From NCBI GenBank assembly GCA_020091685.1, contig CM034602.1, positions 2,860,219-2,924,218 on the forward strand: a DNA stretch of 64,000 nucleotides. The letters run 5' to 3'. The DNA comes from Lutjanus erythropterus. Its lineage: Eukaryota > Chordata > Actinopteri > Lutjaniformes > Lutjanidae. The notes under the pieces are model-generated. The model searched no databases. It had not been told where the DNA came from and saw nothing but the letters and a program-made list of their open reading frames with translations. Shown piece after piece: positions 1-12,872 of the stretch. Every line of letters starts with the position of its first letter. Within the stretch, counting starts at the first letter, position 1. Made by a program: the position numbers and the translations under genes.

Positions 1-405
1 TTGACCTTGTCACCATCAAACCTCCAGTCTTGTGGCAGTAAAATAACAACTAGAATCCAGAAATACGGCATCTTCACTTTTTATTTTTTCATTTTTTGTT
101 TATCATTATGCTCCAGTATAAATTGTTCTCTCTCTGTTTTGTGCGACAGGTCAAATGATGTGTGTCACATGACTTGCCAAAGTGTTTCGATTGTAGATTT
201 TTATATTTGTTGTGTATAATTAGACATTTTGTCCTGATGGTGGCTCTGAAGGAAAGACTGCAGGGTTCATCAGTGTTTTGTGAAACTAAATCAACAAAGT
301 GTTGTTCAGATATTGAGTCTGATGTTGGTGTCATTTAGTGTGAAAGGAGTTCCTGTAGTTCTTTAATGATTCACCTCTCTGCTGGTTTCAGACACACCCC
401 ACCCT

Positions 406-406
<1 letters not shown>

Positions 407-479
<73 letters not shown>
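407..479. repeat. CA dinucleotide microsatellite
   Basis: An uninterrupted run of about 36 CA units, followed by a short GC-rich patch at about 527-560. The open frame through it gives only a His-Thr repeat and is not a gene. Confidence 0.98.
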
Positions 480-484
<5 letters not shown>

Positions 485-1159
485 GATGCTCTCACACTCC
501 TTGTATGGTGCTCTGAGCTCTGCCTCCGGCCTGCTGGGGGCCCGGGGCTCCGGGGCCTCTTAAGTTTCCTCAGCGGCTAACTTTATCCTGTCGACCTGCG
601 GGGGAATGTGAGGAGACGCCTCAGAGTTATATTTGGATCATGTGACTTCACCAAGTCTCCCTTTAAAAAAAAAAAGAAAGAAAGAAATGCAGAGTTTTCT
701 CTCCGTCACTGGTCTGCTGGTCTCATTCTTATGCTTTATGCTTTTTGATATTTTGTGTTTAGTGGTGAATCACATGAAAAACAAAAAAAAACAAAAATAA
801 AGACAAGAGGTGAATATTTCACTCTACAGTTTGGAGGTTTTCTGTCCCTCTGTCCACAAAAAGGAAGAGATGGATAAATAAATAACCCAAACTAGCAGAG
901 GTCACTCAGGACAGTGCAGGTGGTGAAGCACCTGCTGCAATGTCCTGCACCCTCCAGATGCAACATTACCTCCACAACAGAGCAGTCAAAAAGTAAAATT
1001 ACTGCCTCGCTGTTGTTTGTCTCCACCGACCAGTCAAGTTACAGTTTTCATCTGTTCAGACTCATAATGTCTGTAGTGAATATTTTCATATGAAACTCAC
1101 CTGTAACTTTAAGGAATTAATAAAAGATATTAAGTGTATTTTCTTCTCACTATGTGTGA

Positions 1160-1345
1160 TTCCAGTGAATAATTTTCAGGTAGAAACCTGCTGTTTTCAC
1201 TTAGAGACTCTTTATTCAGAGGAGGACAGAGGACTGATAGAGAGCTGAACATCATGATGTCACAGTTGACCTTTGACCTTTTGCACGGCCAGAAATGTGT
1301 TTAGTGAGGTCACCGTGACCTTGACCGTTCTTGCGATATCTCCAT
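1160..1345 (+). repeat. dispersed repeat, copy A (carries DR1 and ERR-type motifs)
   Basis: It shares CAGTGAATAATTTTCAG, GGACAGAGGACTGATAGAGA and a following GATGTCAC with the copy at 63670-64000. A shorter match lies at 8085-8130. It contains TGACCTTTGACCT (1267-1279), an exact DR1 read on the reverse strand, and TGACCTTGA (1316-1324), the reverse of TCAAGGTCA. Confidence 0.8.
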
Positions 1346-2547
1346 CACACTTTTGGGAGATAATGATGAGCTCTGCACTCTGCACTTTAAATAAATGCAG
1401 CTAAAAAAACCCGATCAAGAGGATATTTTTTATCACGAAAGAGAATTTAATGATTCTCTGTGGTTGACCGTTTGCTCAGAGGAGGTGTACTCTCAAGACA
1501 AATGCACATCTTATCTTATTATTGTATATTTTTATCTTTATTTTATTATTAATACTCTGTTTTATTACATACTTGTTCTGTTACTGGCTTACTGTTATTT
1601 TTTATATTGCTTTACTAAAATATCACCACATCATCTATCGAATATGAAAATAAAATCAGAAAAATAAGTTCATTCACCTCAAAACTAGTTTAGAGAATAA
1701 TCTCACTGCAAGAAAGAAATCTGCGTTTTCATGTCAGCTAGGGAAGCTCCAGCTGAGCTCCAGCATGGATTAAAAAGTCCTTAAAGTGCTCAGAAAAACA
1801 GATATTTTAAGTTTTAATCAGCAACTGAGCAAAATCCACCGACTGAAGATCGTCTGATGCAACCAAAAGCTCCAGAACTTTGTGGTCAGATGGTTTTGAC
1901 ACATTTTATGATTAATTATCAAAGTTTTTTGGGTTTAAAGCAAAAAATATTTACTATAAATTTAAAATAAAACCTTTGACTACGTCAACGTTTGTTTGGA
2001 TGTGACTCTCAGTCCTGCTGGTTTTCATGTTAGCTGCTTAATTAGGTTCTGATTTACACTCAGGTGGAAGCTGTTAGTTTTAATTAGCTGTAAAAACTCA
2101 GCAGCACTGAGGAGGAGAAGGACTGAAAACCATCGCGTCATGAAGAAAACCAGCAAACTGATGACTGGTCGACGTCCTCAGTGAGAAGAATAAGAATAAG
2201 ATCCATGCAGGCAGACTGAGGAGCTGCAGGATGACACTGACCTCAGGTCTCTCAGAGGTCAGAGGTCACCGTCCCCTTCGACTAACATGGTCCTCTGAAA
2301 ACTGATGCTGGTTATTTCTGGACTAAAGCTGCTGGAGATGATATTTTGTGCTGGTGGTCGACATGAATCACATAAATATAACAGAAATAGAGACAAGAAT
2401 TGAACATTTGACACATTACAGTTTTCAGTCTGTCAGAAGCAGCATGTCCACATCAGGTGGGTCAGAGGACACGTGTCCAACACATGATGAATATAGAGGA
2501 CGCTAAAGGACACAAAAATATAAATAACATGAATAAAAGTCTCACTA

Positions 2548-2570
2548 GTGTCTCCTGGAGGAGGAGACAC
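2548..2570. other. perfect 9-bp inverted repeat
   Basis: GTGTCTCCT and AGGAGACAC flank a five-base loop GGAGG, which could form a hairpin. It sits about 70 bases before the CTCF-like motif at 2639. Function unknown. Confidence 0.7.
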
Positions 2571-2638
2571 ATGATGCTCAGATGTTTCTGCTGAGAGCTG
2601 TTGGAGGTCGTCCTGCTGATGTGGGTGAAGGTTCACGA

Positions 2639-2651
2639 CCAGTAGGGGGCG
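2639..2651 (+). promoter_or_regulatory. CTCF-like motif, forward
   Basis: CCAGTAGGGGGCG matches the CTCF core consensus CCASYAGRKGGCR at every position. It lies in the intergenic region 17 kb upstream of the lsp1 start. Occupancy cannot be judged from sequence. Confidence 0.55.
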
Positions 2652-4865
2652 TCTTTGTTCTGTTTTTCAAGTTACAGTGTCAGATCAGGTTGAGTTTGGA
2701 TGATAGATTATAGATTAGATATGGATTTTTTTGTGGTGGTTGTTGTTTTGTTGCTACTTTTTTCTTTGTAGTGATCTTTTCAGTGAATACGGCTGTATTC
2801 TGTATTTTCCCTCCATGATGAACTTTGACTCAGGTGTGACTGTTCAGTTTGTGATAAGAGGATCTGTACCTGTGCAGAAACAGTTTGAAGCCCTTCTTTG
2901 TCCCATGTGTGGAACAGCTGATGAAAATGTCAGGCAAAATGTCGTCGCCGCCCTTTTTGGGGGAAATGAGCCACAGAACAAACACTTTAAAGGAACAGTT
3001 CAAGCCAAAATAAAAAAAACTTACTTTTCCAAATTAGTTTTTCACATGAAATTTAATGTTACGGTTTTGTCTACTGATAAAAATATATCAATTGTATTCT
3101 TAAAGTCTGTGTAAAGGAAAAAATAAGTTTTTTTTCTTGCTTGGTGACGCAGCCATGATCCCCTAACACTATATGATCTCCAAGAACCGACATGGGAACG
3201 ACTCTCTCAGTCCAAATAAACTCAGCAGTTCACTTCAGCTCACTTCAGTTCCAACAACCTGACACAGAGGAAAAAAATACCATCCTGTCACCACCTTCTG
3301 GCTCTGGAGGCTCAAACATGTCTGGACACGTCCAGTAAAGCAGCTGGACAGAGCGTCCATGTTTCAGGTCATCTTCAGGTCGTAGTGGTGTTTGACACTG
3401 AGACAGCGAAGTGAACACGACCCCAGCGTTTCAGAGCAGAGACAGCTGCTCACTTTTATAATATAATAATGATGACCTCATAATTTTGAGACTTAAGTTT
3501 ATACCTGGTGACTGTTTTTAATCATTCAAATTTAGCTGGATGGTTAATAAAATGTTTCTGTGGTGTGAAAAACTCAGAACACACATTTATTGTTGCTTCA
3601 CACGATCTTTAAATTGTGCACATATATTTTTCTTTAATCAAAAGATGATCAGCGTACTTCTGAACTGACTTATGTAGGAAAATTAAAAAAGTTGTTACAA
3701 TTGTTCCCCATCTCAATATAAAGAGGAACTTTCTAAAGATTATTTCATGACTGAAAGAATTTTGAGTTTGCCTTTATTTTGAAATACTAAATCATTATTT
3801 TGGATTCTGACTTCTTATTCTAACAAAGTCACTTGATGGATGAGAGGCTCAGACTTGCACTTGCAACAGCGCTGGATGTAAACATTAACGGCGTCCTCCT
3901 CGGCTGAGATGTAACCTCTCGTCCATGAGTAGATGCACGCTTCCTTCTGCATGGTGGAGGGTGTAGTTCGGTAGGAAGAAAGTAGTTCCTACATGAAATT
4001 GCTCACAGCAAGGGCCGTGCATTATCTTGGGTCATGATTTCTGAAAAATTAGCTGGCTGGATAAATAGCACAAATATATTATTTTGATGTGAACTGTCCC
4101 TTTAAAGGTAAAGTCAGTAGTAATTGTTCAAGCTGTTAGTAAATGCACAGTAAAATAATGAGAAACATAAATGAAGAAACACAGAGGACACAGACATTGA
4201 AAGGGATTATGTCATGAGTCTATAAATTGTTTTTTAAGGAAGATATTGCAGATTATACCTTTAAACATTCTTGCTTTTCTTTTATACCTGAACTAAAAAA
4301 GATTTGTTACATAAAACCCAAGATTTTCCATCATGATAGGTATTTTGATACAGATCTGGTGCCAGAGGCAAATTTTTAGAAAAAAGAAGAAATCTAAAAC
4401 AGTTTTATTATTAAAATAACAAACCTCTTATTGTTTTCTACTTTTCATTTATTTTATTTTCATGGTTCAAAGCCTCTCTTCTTCACATCCATCTCTTTTT
4501 TTTCAACTTTAGTTCCCTTTCTTTCCTGCATGGTGAAAATGACTCAGGTCATTTTCCATCTCCTCACTCTGCTGAATCAGATGTAAATGTTTCATTCCGT
4601 CCTGTCGTCTCCCTGCGGACCTCATGACTGTAACCCAAGCACATCCTAATAACTGACCCAGGCTGTAAAGTCATTTAGTGTTATTATGTCCAGCCTGCCG
4701 GAGGTCATCGTAAAAGTTCAAGGAGTGCCGTTACATTTAGTGCCTGCTCAAAATCTCATTAACTTCCTCCTGTTTGTCCCTGTGAGTCCCATATGGTTTC
4801 ACTTTCAGCACACCAGAGCTCGCAGGTTCTTTGTTTCCTCCCCCTCAGCTGCAGGACTGTTGAAC

Positions 4866-4918
4866 TCACACACACACACACACACACTCCACACACAGAC
4901 ACACACACACACACACAC
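4866..4918. repeat. compound CA microsatellite
   Basis: Two CA runs are separated by CTCCACACACAGA. Open frames through this region encode only His-Thr runs plus unrelated low-complexity sequence. Confidence 0.95.
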
Positions 4919-7719
4919 TCCACACGCTCATTGTCATCTCTGGATGGATGGAGATTTATTTCTCTTTGCGTTCAGCCTTCCACCAGCCGCCCTGCAGTCC
5001 TTCTCCTCTGCACGGAGAGAGCTGAGACGTCCATCTGGTGTCTGCGGGTCTTCCATCAGTCAGAGAGCAGACGGGAGCAGGTTTATCTGATCTCAAACAG
5101 CGCTGACACTTTCCACAGAGCTGCAGCTGCACATACACGACTTTTAGAAAACTGAAACATATGAAAAGAGGTAATAGCAGGGCTGGATGAACCTGTTAGG
5201 AGCAAAATTAGATGCTAGGCCCCTGTCAACACCTCTCTTCTTCCCACTCTCTGTCCAGTTAATCTAAACTGGAATATTCTATGTTTTGGCCCCCAACCTT
5301 TTCTGTGTGGTAGTTTAATTAAAAACAATAACAATACAGAGTCTTTCAGGTCATAAAGCCTCTTCTGAGAACCAGACGAATCTGCAAGCTCATGATTTAT
5401 TTGCTCTGGCAGGTGCGTATGCGGTCGCCCTACTGTTCAGACAGGTTTTCAGCCAAGCTGGACCAGGACCAGCCAATCACAACCATTTATCTAACGTGGG
5501 GCATCTTTGATACCATGACTATACAGTGGAGCACGACCTTATGGGCTGAGGCATGTCACATCAGTATTCATCAGGCCTATATTTCCTCTACTGCTGTACC
5601 CGACTCACACGTATTTCAGTCACATCAGATTTGTCTGCTCAATACGAATATTCAACAATTCACTCTTTTTTCGGTTCAGTGCACCACAAAATCCCTATAT
5701 CTGCCTGCATGAGCAATTAAATAGCGGTTTCCAGTTAAACAAAACATATCTTACTCTTTAAAAAAAAAAAAGGTCTCAGTGCAGGGATCCTTTATCTTAT
5801 GTTGTCAGACACTAACAGTAACAGTCTGTCAGCGGTAAATACAGGCACAAACAAACATCTCCTGCTCTGTGGTGCGCTGGGATCTGACAGCGCATCACAT
5901 GCACTCTATTTCTATCACTCTTCTCTGCGTCCATCACAGTTAGTTTTGTAATTTGTGATGAGTTACAGACTTGGTTTGTAAAGTTTACATGCTTTGGTTT
6001 GAGATGACGAGTCAGCAGTCAGTATAAAGTGATCAATAAAAAAGGTTTTTCAAAAACTGTGAATCCCTACAACCACAACACGTCCTTGAGTGTAGAGTCA
6101 TAAATGTTCACAAAAGATATTAGACTGATGGGTCCAGTGGTGTGAGAGATTAGCTGCAGACAACCATGAGAAATCAGTCAGTCTCCTACATTTATTCAAT
6201 AACAGAGAATGTTTTTGCATTAGGATCCAGGTCTGCAGCAAAATACATAGAATCAGTAATCTCCTTTGTGTTAACAGACGATCCAGTTACCTGCAAAATA
6301 ATTCTGTTCCTTAACCACTAATGACGCCTCTAATCCAACAAAAGACCTGCTGAGCCTGTGCAGACCGCAGAGAGCAACTTTAAACCTGGTCTGAGTGTGT
6401 GAGGCTCACAGAGACGTGGAGGTGACGGTAATTTAACACAATCTGTAGCTATTTATGGAACATGAAGCTGAGAGTAAACATCTGTAAACATCTTTCTCTT
6501 CCATTTGTGTCTCTTGTTCGTTGTTTTTTAGGATTTGATCTCATGTTTCTTCCAGAATGAAGACTCAGATTCACTTTGAGTTCTTCAGATGTTTTCAGTC
6601 TGTGAAGGATGCGACCGCGTTGACCTCTGACAGACAAAAAGTTAAAATCAAAGGAGCTGAAACAGCAGCCTGCTCTCCAAAATAAATGTTGAAGTCTATA
6701 AATATATTGAAGTGGGATGTAAGAGGTGAACAAATATTTAGAGGATTGTTTGAATTGGAATGTGTCCTTTGACATTTGGGAGGGGAGGAGGAGTTGGCAA
6801 GTGAATGGTGGGAATTTATCACCGCTTCTTTTCTTCATTTACTTTTATTTGGCAGAAAATAACCAAATTCTTATCTTTTTCCACAGCCATGGTGATTTCA
6901 GTCGTTCTGTGTGAACTCCAGCTGTGTGTGAAAATCAAAACTTTGCTTTCAGATCTGCTGCTCCGTCCTCCTGAAATCATTCACAGCAGATTTTGAAGCT
7001 TTGTCCAGTTTCTGTTGGTATCTCCTCTGTGCCTCTTCCTGGTTTACCTCACTCTGCAGGAATGCGTCGTTCCTGCTCTCTGCAGCTTTAATGAGGCTGC
7101 ATTCCTCCACCTGAACGTGGAATCACCGCTGCATCACTCCGTCAGTAAACTCAACACGTCTCCCACATGCTGTAAAGCTCCTGGTGGGCGCTGTAAAATA
7201 ACTACGCCGCCATAAAAACCATCCCGACTGAAGCTCATAAAAACCTGGAGGAGGATCAACGACTGAACTGAGAACGATACGCAAACACAGTTCTACTTTA
7301 CTGTTCTCCGTTCTCAGGTAGGTGTAGATTCCTCCATCAGGTTCTGTGAAACCAAGAAAGTGGTTGATTCTTTTAAGCACATATTGATTGAATTACTGCT
7401 AAAATACAACCAGACTTCTTTATTTTTTATTTCTATCATTATTCTAGTAACTATAGAAAGTCATACTCTACCTGTGTTTAAGTGCGGATTTGTGCTGATG
7501 TGTGCTCATGTTGTAATGATCTGAAAAATCCAATCCAATTTTTCAAAACTTTCCACTTTGCTGTCTTTATCACATCTGAACTTGATCACAGAGGTTTCAA
7601 TCACCACACCTGTTGATCTTGTCACCTTCACCCCACCATTTTGCATGTGGCACTGTTGCTCTTACATGAAACCAAACAGAAGGTGTGCATGGAGATGCAC
7701 AGTCCACTCATACTGAAAT

Positions 7720-7885
7720 ACTCCGCCTTATTTTTCAGCAGCTTCAGGATGAATTGGTCTCCTGACTCTGGGGTCCACCTTCATCTCGCTGCAGGCAAAC
7801 AAACATTTTGTTCTCCAACAGATTATGTAGTCATTTTCTGGGTTTTTTTGCAGTTTTGTTTTGAAGTTTAAGTTTTAATTGTTTA
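7720..7885 (+). repeat. dispersed or duplicated segment, copy 1
   Basis: It contains TTCAGCAGCTTCAGGA followed by CTCTGGGGTCCAC, and ends with a TTTTGTTTTGAAGTTTAAG stretch. The same order of blocks recurs at 8330-8470, about 600 bases further on, so this is either a local duplication or two copies of one repeat. Confidence 0.6.
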
Positions 7886-8084
7886 ATCATGTGCACAAAC
7901 TGATCAACTGTCAAGTGTATCCTGTGTTTTCCAGGATATTAGTAGGAAATGCACCATTACTTTTAATAACTTATGGATCAAAATTGTTGGAAATATTTAG
8001 GATAATGTGATGCACAACTCAACACAACATAAGTCCAGTGTTTTTAGACATTTTAATGCAGAAATATGATGCTGTCTTCACTAA

Positions 8085-8130
8085 GAGATTATTTTTACAG
8101 AGGAGGACAGAGGACTGATAGAGAGTTGAT
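8085..8130 (+). repeat. dispersed repeat, copy B (short fragment)
   Basis: It carries ACAGAGGAGGACAGAGGACT and GATAGAGAG in common with copies at 1160-1345 and 63670-64000. The DR1-containing part is missing. Confidence 0.75.
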
Positions 8131-8217
8131 TCTTGAGTTTTGGACAAAACCAGACGTGGACATGGACAGCTACAGACACCATGGACGCCTGATCTACCAC
8201 TCTCTGCTTGGCATTCA

Positions 8218-8250
8218 TTTTTCAAACTGTTTTTCAAACAGTTTTTCAAC
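8218..8250. repeat. short tandem repeat, about 15-bp unit
   Basis: Two units of about 15 bases, TTTTTCAAACTG and TTTTTCAAACAG, are followed by a partial third. Confidence 0.85.
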
Positions 8251-8329
8251 TGAGGCTGCAAAATATTCAACCGATGGTGCAGAATCAGGCCTTCTTTATT
8301 TGGTCTTTCTTCATCCTGTGTAAGAGTTT

Positions 8330-8470
8330 TTTACAGCCTTCAGCAGCTTCAGGACGGATGGCGCTCTCGACTCTGTGTGGTCCACTTTCACTTTTCAAAC
8401 ATGATTACCAGATTACATGAACTCTGTCTGGTTTTTGTGGTTTTGTTTTAAAGTTTAAAGTTTTAATCCA
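8330..8470 (+). repeat. dispersed or duplicated segment, copy 2
   Basis: TTCAGCAGCTTCAGGACGGA, then CTCTGTGTGGTCCAC and TTTTGTTTTAAAGTTTAAAG, parallel the 7720-7885 copy with substitutions and small length differences. Between the copies lies a fragment of another repeat (8085-8130) and a 15-bp tandem (8218-8250). Confidence 0.6.
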
Positions 8471-9409
8471 AGGCTTTCATCCTGCTCAGTGTTCAGATGC
8501 GACTGATCAAACCTCTGCAGACCCGTCTGCTTTCTGTCTGGAGTATCAAACACTAATTACAGTGCAGACATTATTACAGTGTATACATTACTGAGAGGTG
8601 AGAGTGAGTTGCAGATGTATAATTTTACCCCATGCATATTCAGGGCTTGTTGAAACATATTTAAGTGCAAAAATGTTTATATTTTGTAACCAAATAAAAA
8701 TGAGAATATTATTTTCTGTGTACAAAGTTCATTGCAGCCACAATTTAAAAGTGTGCATCTTTTTTTCCATTTATTGAACCAACAACACGTACAAGACACA
8801 ATGACTGGACATCTTACATTTGTGAACCAAATTGTTCACGAGTGACGTAACCACACTGATGAACATTTGAGAGATGACAGGTTGTGGATTTATGCAGCTA
8901 TTTAAGAGTGAAATACACAGTGGGATATAAATGCACACATCCTTCATCGAAGGAGGGAATTTAATACGTAATTTCGAAAGAGGCAATGAAATGTTTCTGG
9001 ATCTTTCTGAACAATGACGCAGCACATAAGTCTCTGTGAAACCATCAGGTTTTGTTGGACAGAATGAACTAGAATTACCGACTCGTGGTTTTATGCCTCC
9101 ACCCAAGGGCACCAGCTGTACACGGTGGGGCAACAGCGAGGCCAAAGCCATGATGCATTTATGGTCAAACTGTTCCAATTCTGGGCTTAGATTAAAATAG
9201 TTTTTACTATGTGACTTAAAGTACAAGTATCACACCTCTGTAATAAAAACACACAGGGAAATATTAGCTGTTTAGGCACACAGAGGCCAGCTAATTTCCT
9301 AGAAGTCTATGTGGTACTGTATCATGTTTTCTCCACTGGAGGGGCGACCTGACTGACATTTTACCACATTTATTCTACCACAGGGGCATCCAAGAGGGCA
9401 GCTGTTTGT

Positions 9410-9659
9410 TTTTGATAAATTATTAGTAATTTTGTATCAGTTTTTTGATTAAAAAAAGTCCAAATTACCTAATTTCAGTTTCTTAAATGTGAATATTTTC
9501 TGGTTTCTTTACTCCTCTCTGACAGTAAACTGAATATCTTTGGGTTGTGGACCAAAGAAAACATCTGAGGACGACATCTTGAAACACTGAACAACTTTTT
9601 ATGTACCAACCAAGATGATTAATCAATGATGAAAATAATTGTTTGTTGCAGCCCTAATT
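9410..9659 (-). repeat. GCTGCA-ended dispersed repeat, copy 1
   Basis: It ends in TTGTTGCAGCCCTAATT, the reverse of the AGGGCTGCAGCTAAT start at 59808. The core ACTGAATATCTTTGGGTT is shared with copies at 28330-28640 and 49067-49340. Confidence 0.75.
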
Positions 9660-11379
9660 ATGAGTCAAACAGTGTGAATGTGAATTATGAACAGCATGTT
9701 ATTATGATTTAACAAAGTACATTTAAATGTACATAATTACTGCTTTTAATCCAAACCTGCATTTGTGCTCAACAAAGGAAGACAAACCTGGACAAACAAT
9801 TAATAAACTTAACAATGAACATAAAACATATTAGACTAAACAATCTGAATATATTTCATATTGAGACAATGCAAAAACACCAGAAAGTAATCAGGTTACA
9901 TTACTTTAATACTGTGATACTTGGATTAGGTTACTGACTGTATCAGAATACATTTTTAAATAAAAGTAGAATTATTTCTACAGTTTGTTCTGTGGTGGGT
10001 TTAATTACAAACCAGGTGTGTGTTACTTTCTATCAGCAGACCTGCACACCTGTGTTCGATCGACCTGCTCACACAGGTGCTCTGTTCAAACAGAGCTGCA
10101 AGAATCTGCAGTGAAAACTTTGAACAGGATATGAAAAGGTTTAAACTTCATCATCAGCTGCTATCGCTGCATTACCTCATGTACTGAACTGCAGGGGCTG
10201 CTGGGAGTACGAGGAGGCCATAAACTGAGCTTGTGCCCATTAATTTAGCTTCACGTCTGCCATCCTCTTGATTATAATGTTCAGAGGCTCCAAGAGGCGG
10301 AGGTTTCTTCTTCTGCAGATATTCTCAAGGTCAGTAAATCACTTTCATGGCTCTTCTGAGGGATCTGAGTTCACATGTATCAGATCTACTCAGCACACTG
10401 TGTTCAGTCAGGCCTTTCAAAATTCTTCCAGATGATTCAATTAGCTGCTAAACACAACAACGCTTATGTTCTTAAAATAATTTTGTGTAATGCTCTCCAA
10501 GTTTCAGAGTAAAACATTGCAGAGACAAATGGATTTTTGTAACTTTCACCTGCTGTCACAACCATCCGAAAATTAAATTAACAAAAGTGACAAAAGTAAA
10601 GATGAGTCTTTCTTCATGAGACAACGACGCAACTGTAACCAAACGTGAACATGCTTTTTATCTGTTGGTACCATGAAGCAGTTAAACGATGGTAGTTTAT
10701 TAACTAAAATCATTTCATCCAGATGAATACTTTAGTGTCGCAGCTTAAAGGGGTAGTTCACTCAAAATGTGAATGGTGACCAGTTTTCAAACGGAAAAAA
10801 ACAACTAAAAAAAAACCCAAAAACTGAAAATACTGCTCATCTGGTGTGATTGGAGTCATGTGCACGAGTTCACTGTCTGAACTTGGTGTGTGTGGTGTGA
10901 CAGTGTGCATGTGCAGGTGAACGGCATGTTGGGAGAAGACTTGAAGGCATTTGAAGTTTTTTGTAGTTGTTGTTTTATTCTGTTCTGAAAACTAGTCATC
11001 ATTCACTTCCATTGTTTGGGAGATTCTGCAGCACTGTTTTCCTGTGAAACTCCAGCAGAGTTTTGTGGATTAAAAAAAAATAAACCTGATCTTCAGTCGA
11101 CATGAGTCGATAATAACGATCCTTTTACAGCTGACATCAAAAAGCCGTGTGTGCATTTCAGTGACAGAAGTCATGGACTCCAATCTTCCAGACGAGTTAT
11201 CAAGCTCCAAATGTTGAGTCAAACGTTTTACCAGCACCAAAGTGACCAAAACGTCTGGTTGCTGTGTGTACGATATGTCAGAATTGTTATTCCACTGGTC
11301 AACTTAAGTTGTACAGAATTGAAGAAATCATTGAAGAAATACTCTCCAGTTCTGATATAACCGTAGTCCGGATTACGGA

Positions 11380-11700
11380 GGAGCTCGGCTCCCCTGAACA
11401 GAACATTAGCTCCCCTGAAAAATTAATTTAAGATATTTAGGGGGAGCTCTAAAATATCCAGAAAAAACATTGCTGTGTCCCCTCTGACTATTAAATGTAT
11501 TCTTTTATTTTGAAGCAGGAGTCTTAAGTTGTTATTTAGCCTCTCAAAAATGACACTGACATTATTAATTGTTTGTAGTGGTAACAGAAGAAACCCTGCA
11601 GCTGACCTCACTGCTGCACACTTCCATGTACGCGACTGCATGTGACATTTTCAGTAGCAGTGCACACTGGAAAATCTGGCTCCCCTGAAAGCCACTGCGT
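11380..11700 (+). repeat. TCCCCTGAA-type dispersed repeat, copy 1
   Basis: GAGCTCGGCTCCCCTGAA begins here and TCCCCTGAA recurs at about 11411 and 11681. The reversed form occurs at 18405-18480, where TTTCAGGGGAG and GGGGAGCCGAGCTC are seen. Class unknown. Confidence 0.55.
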
Positions 11701-12825
11701 AATTGGAATCCAGGATATAACTGATGCAATCGCAGTATCTACGTTAACGTCTTCAGCTCCTCGCTGTCGTCACACCTAATACCACGCCAAGCTGAGTCCC
11801 TCTGAGGGACTCGCATCACTTTTGGTGCAACTGATAAGTTGGAGCCTGGCAAGATGGATTCTCACATGATCTTGCAAATCCAGCTGTATATTATTGTTTT
11901 ACACAGACATGTGAATTCACCCTTTAAGAAGATGTGTTATTTTTACAAAGCAAAATGACCTGCACTCTGTCCTTAATATGTAAAACATATTGAGGATTTC
12001 TGAACCATAGCTGGTTGCATTAAGTGTTTATAGTGAGAAAAAGGCAAACTGCAGTTTCTACATTTTCTGATAAAGGTTTTATTATGAACTGAGTGTCAGC
12101 AGATCTGTGCTGGCATGGAAACCCGTCTTTATTTACCATCACAAGCAGAAAAAACAAAGCGATCATGTTCTCGAAGAAGAGCCCTGAGGAGGCGTCAGCA
12201 GCATGAAATACAAGTTTATGTCATTGTGTTCAGAGCGGTGCAGCGTTACCCTCACACAAACTGTTTACAGTACACAGCAGGGTCCGACCGGCAGCAGACA
12301 GGCGCTCTGTCATCTTCAGCCTCAGATCTTTCTCCTCGGATCATCTTTCCCCTCGTCAGCTTTAATCAGCTGAAGAATCTGAAACTGAACCCCTCTACAG
12401 AGATTCATAGCTGCACAATGAGGCCCTGTGGCTGCTTCATGTGTCGATCTGCTGCTTAGTTATTAGAGCAAAGCATTTCCTCTGACAGAGTTGGTGGTTT
12501 GACTCCTGATGAAGATGTCAAGCCGAGTTCAGACTACATTATATTTCTGCCTCTTCTGATGGTCACTCAGTCAGATTCAGCTGCTAATAGAGTCATGTAT
12601 TCTTCCTGTGATTTGACTGAGAGACACGACAGACTACATGTACAGACTAGAAAGGCAGTGTCGTCAGATATACGATAATTATATCTGATATCTGGCATTA
12701 TCCAATATAATTGTTGTAATTTTAACACCTGTATGATATATGATTAATAGTTCCAAAAAATGAATTTCCATGAACCCACAATGAAACCTTGTTTGAGAGC
12801 GATCAATCACATCAGCATCTCACTG

Positions 12826-12872
12826 ATAGAGCAGCTGGTAGAGCAGCAGTCCGACTCACTGGATGCACGCTG
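12826..12872 (+). repeat. tRNA-like or SINE-like fragment
   Basis: TAGAGCAGCTGG matches the pol III A box (TRGCNNAGYNGG) with one mismatch, followed by TAGAGCAGCAGTCCGACTCA. No convincing B box or tail was found and it is far too short to be a tRNA gene. Confidence 0.35.

Noticed and set aside
366..563. Open frame through the first CA microsatellite
   Set aside because: It encodes only a His-Thr tract with no flanking conserved sequence.
12115..12459. 114-residue plus-strand open frame
   Set aside because: No motif, no splice-compatible partner and composition like the flanking intergenic DNA.
12826..12872. Possible tRNA gene
   Set aside because: Only an A-box-like stretch is present; no cloverleaf can be drawn and no clear B box follows.
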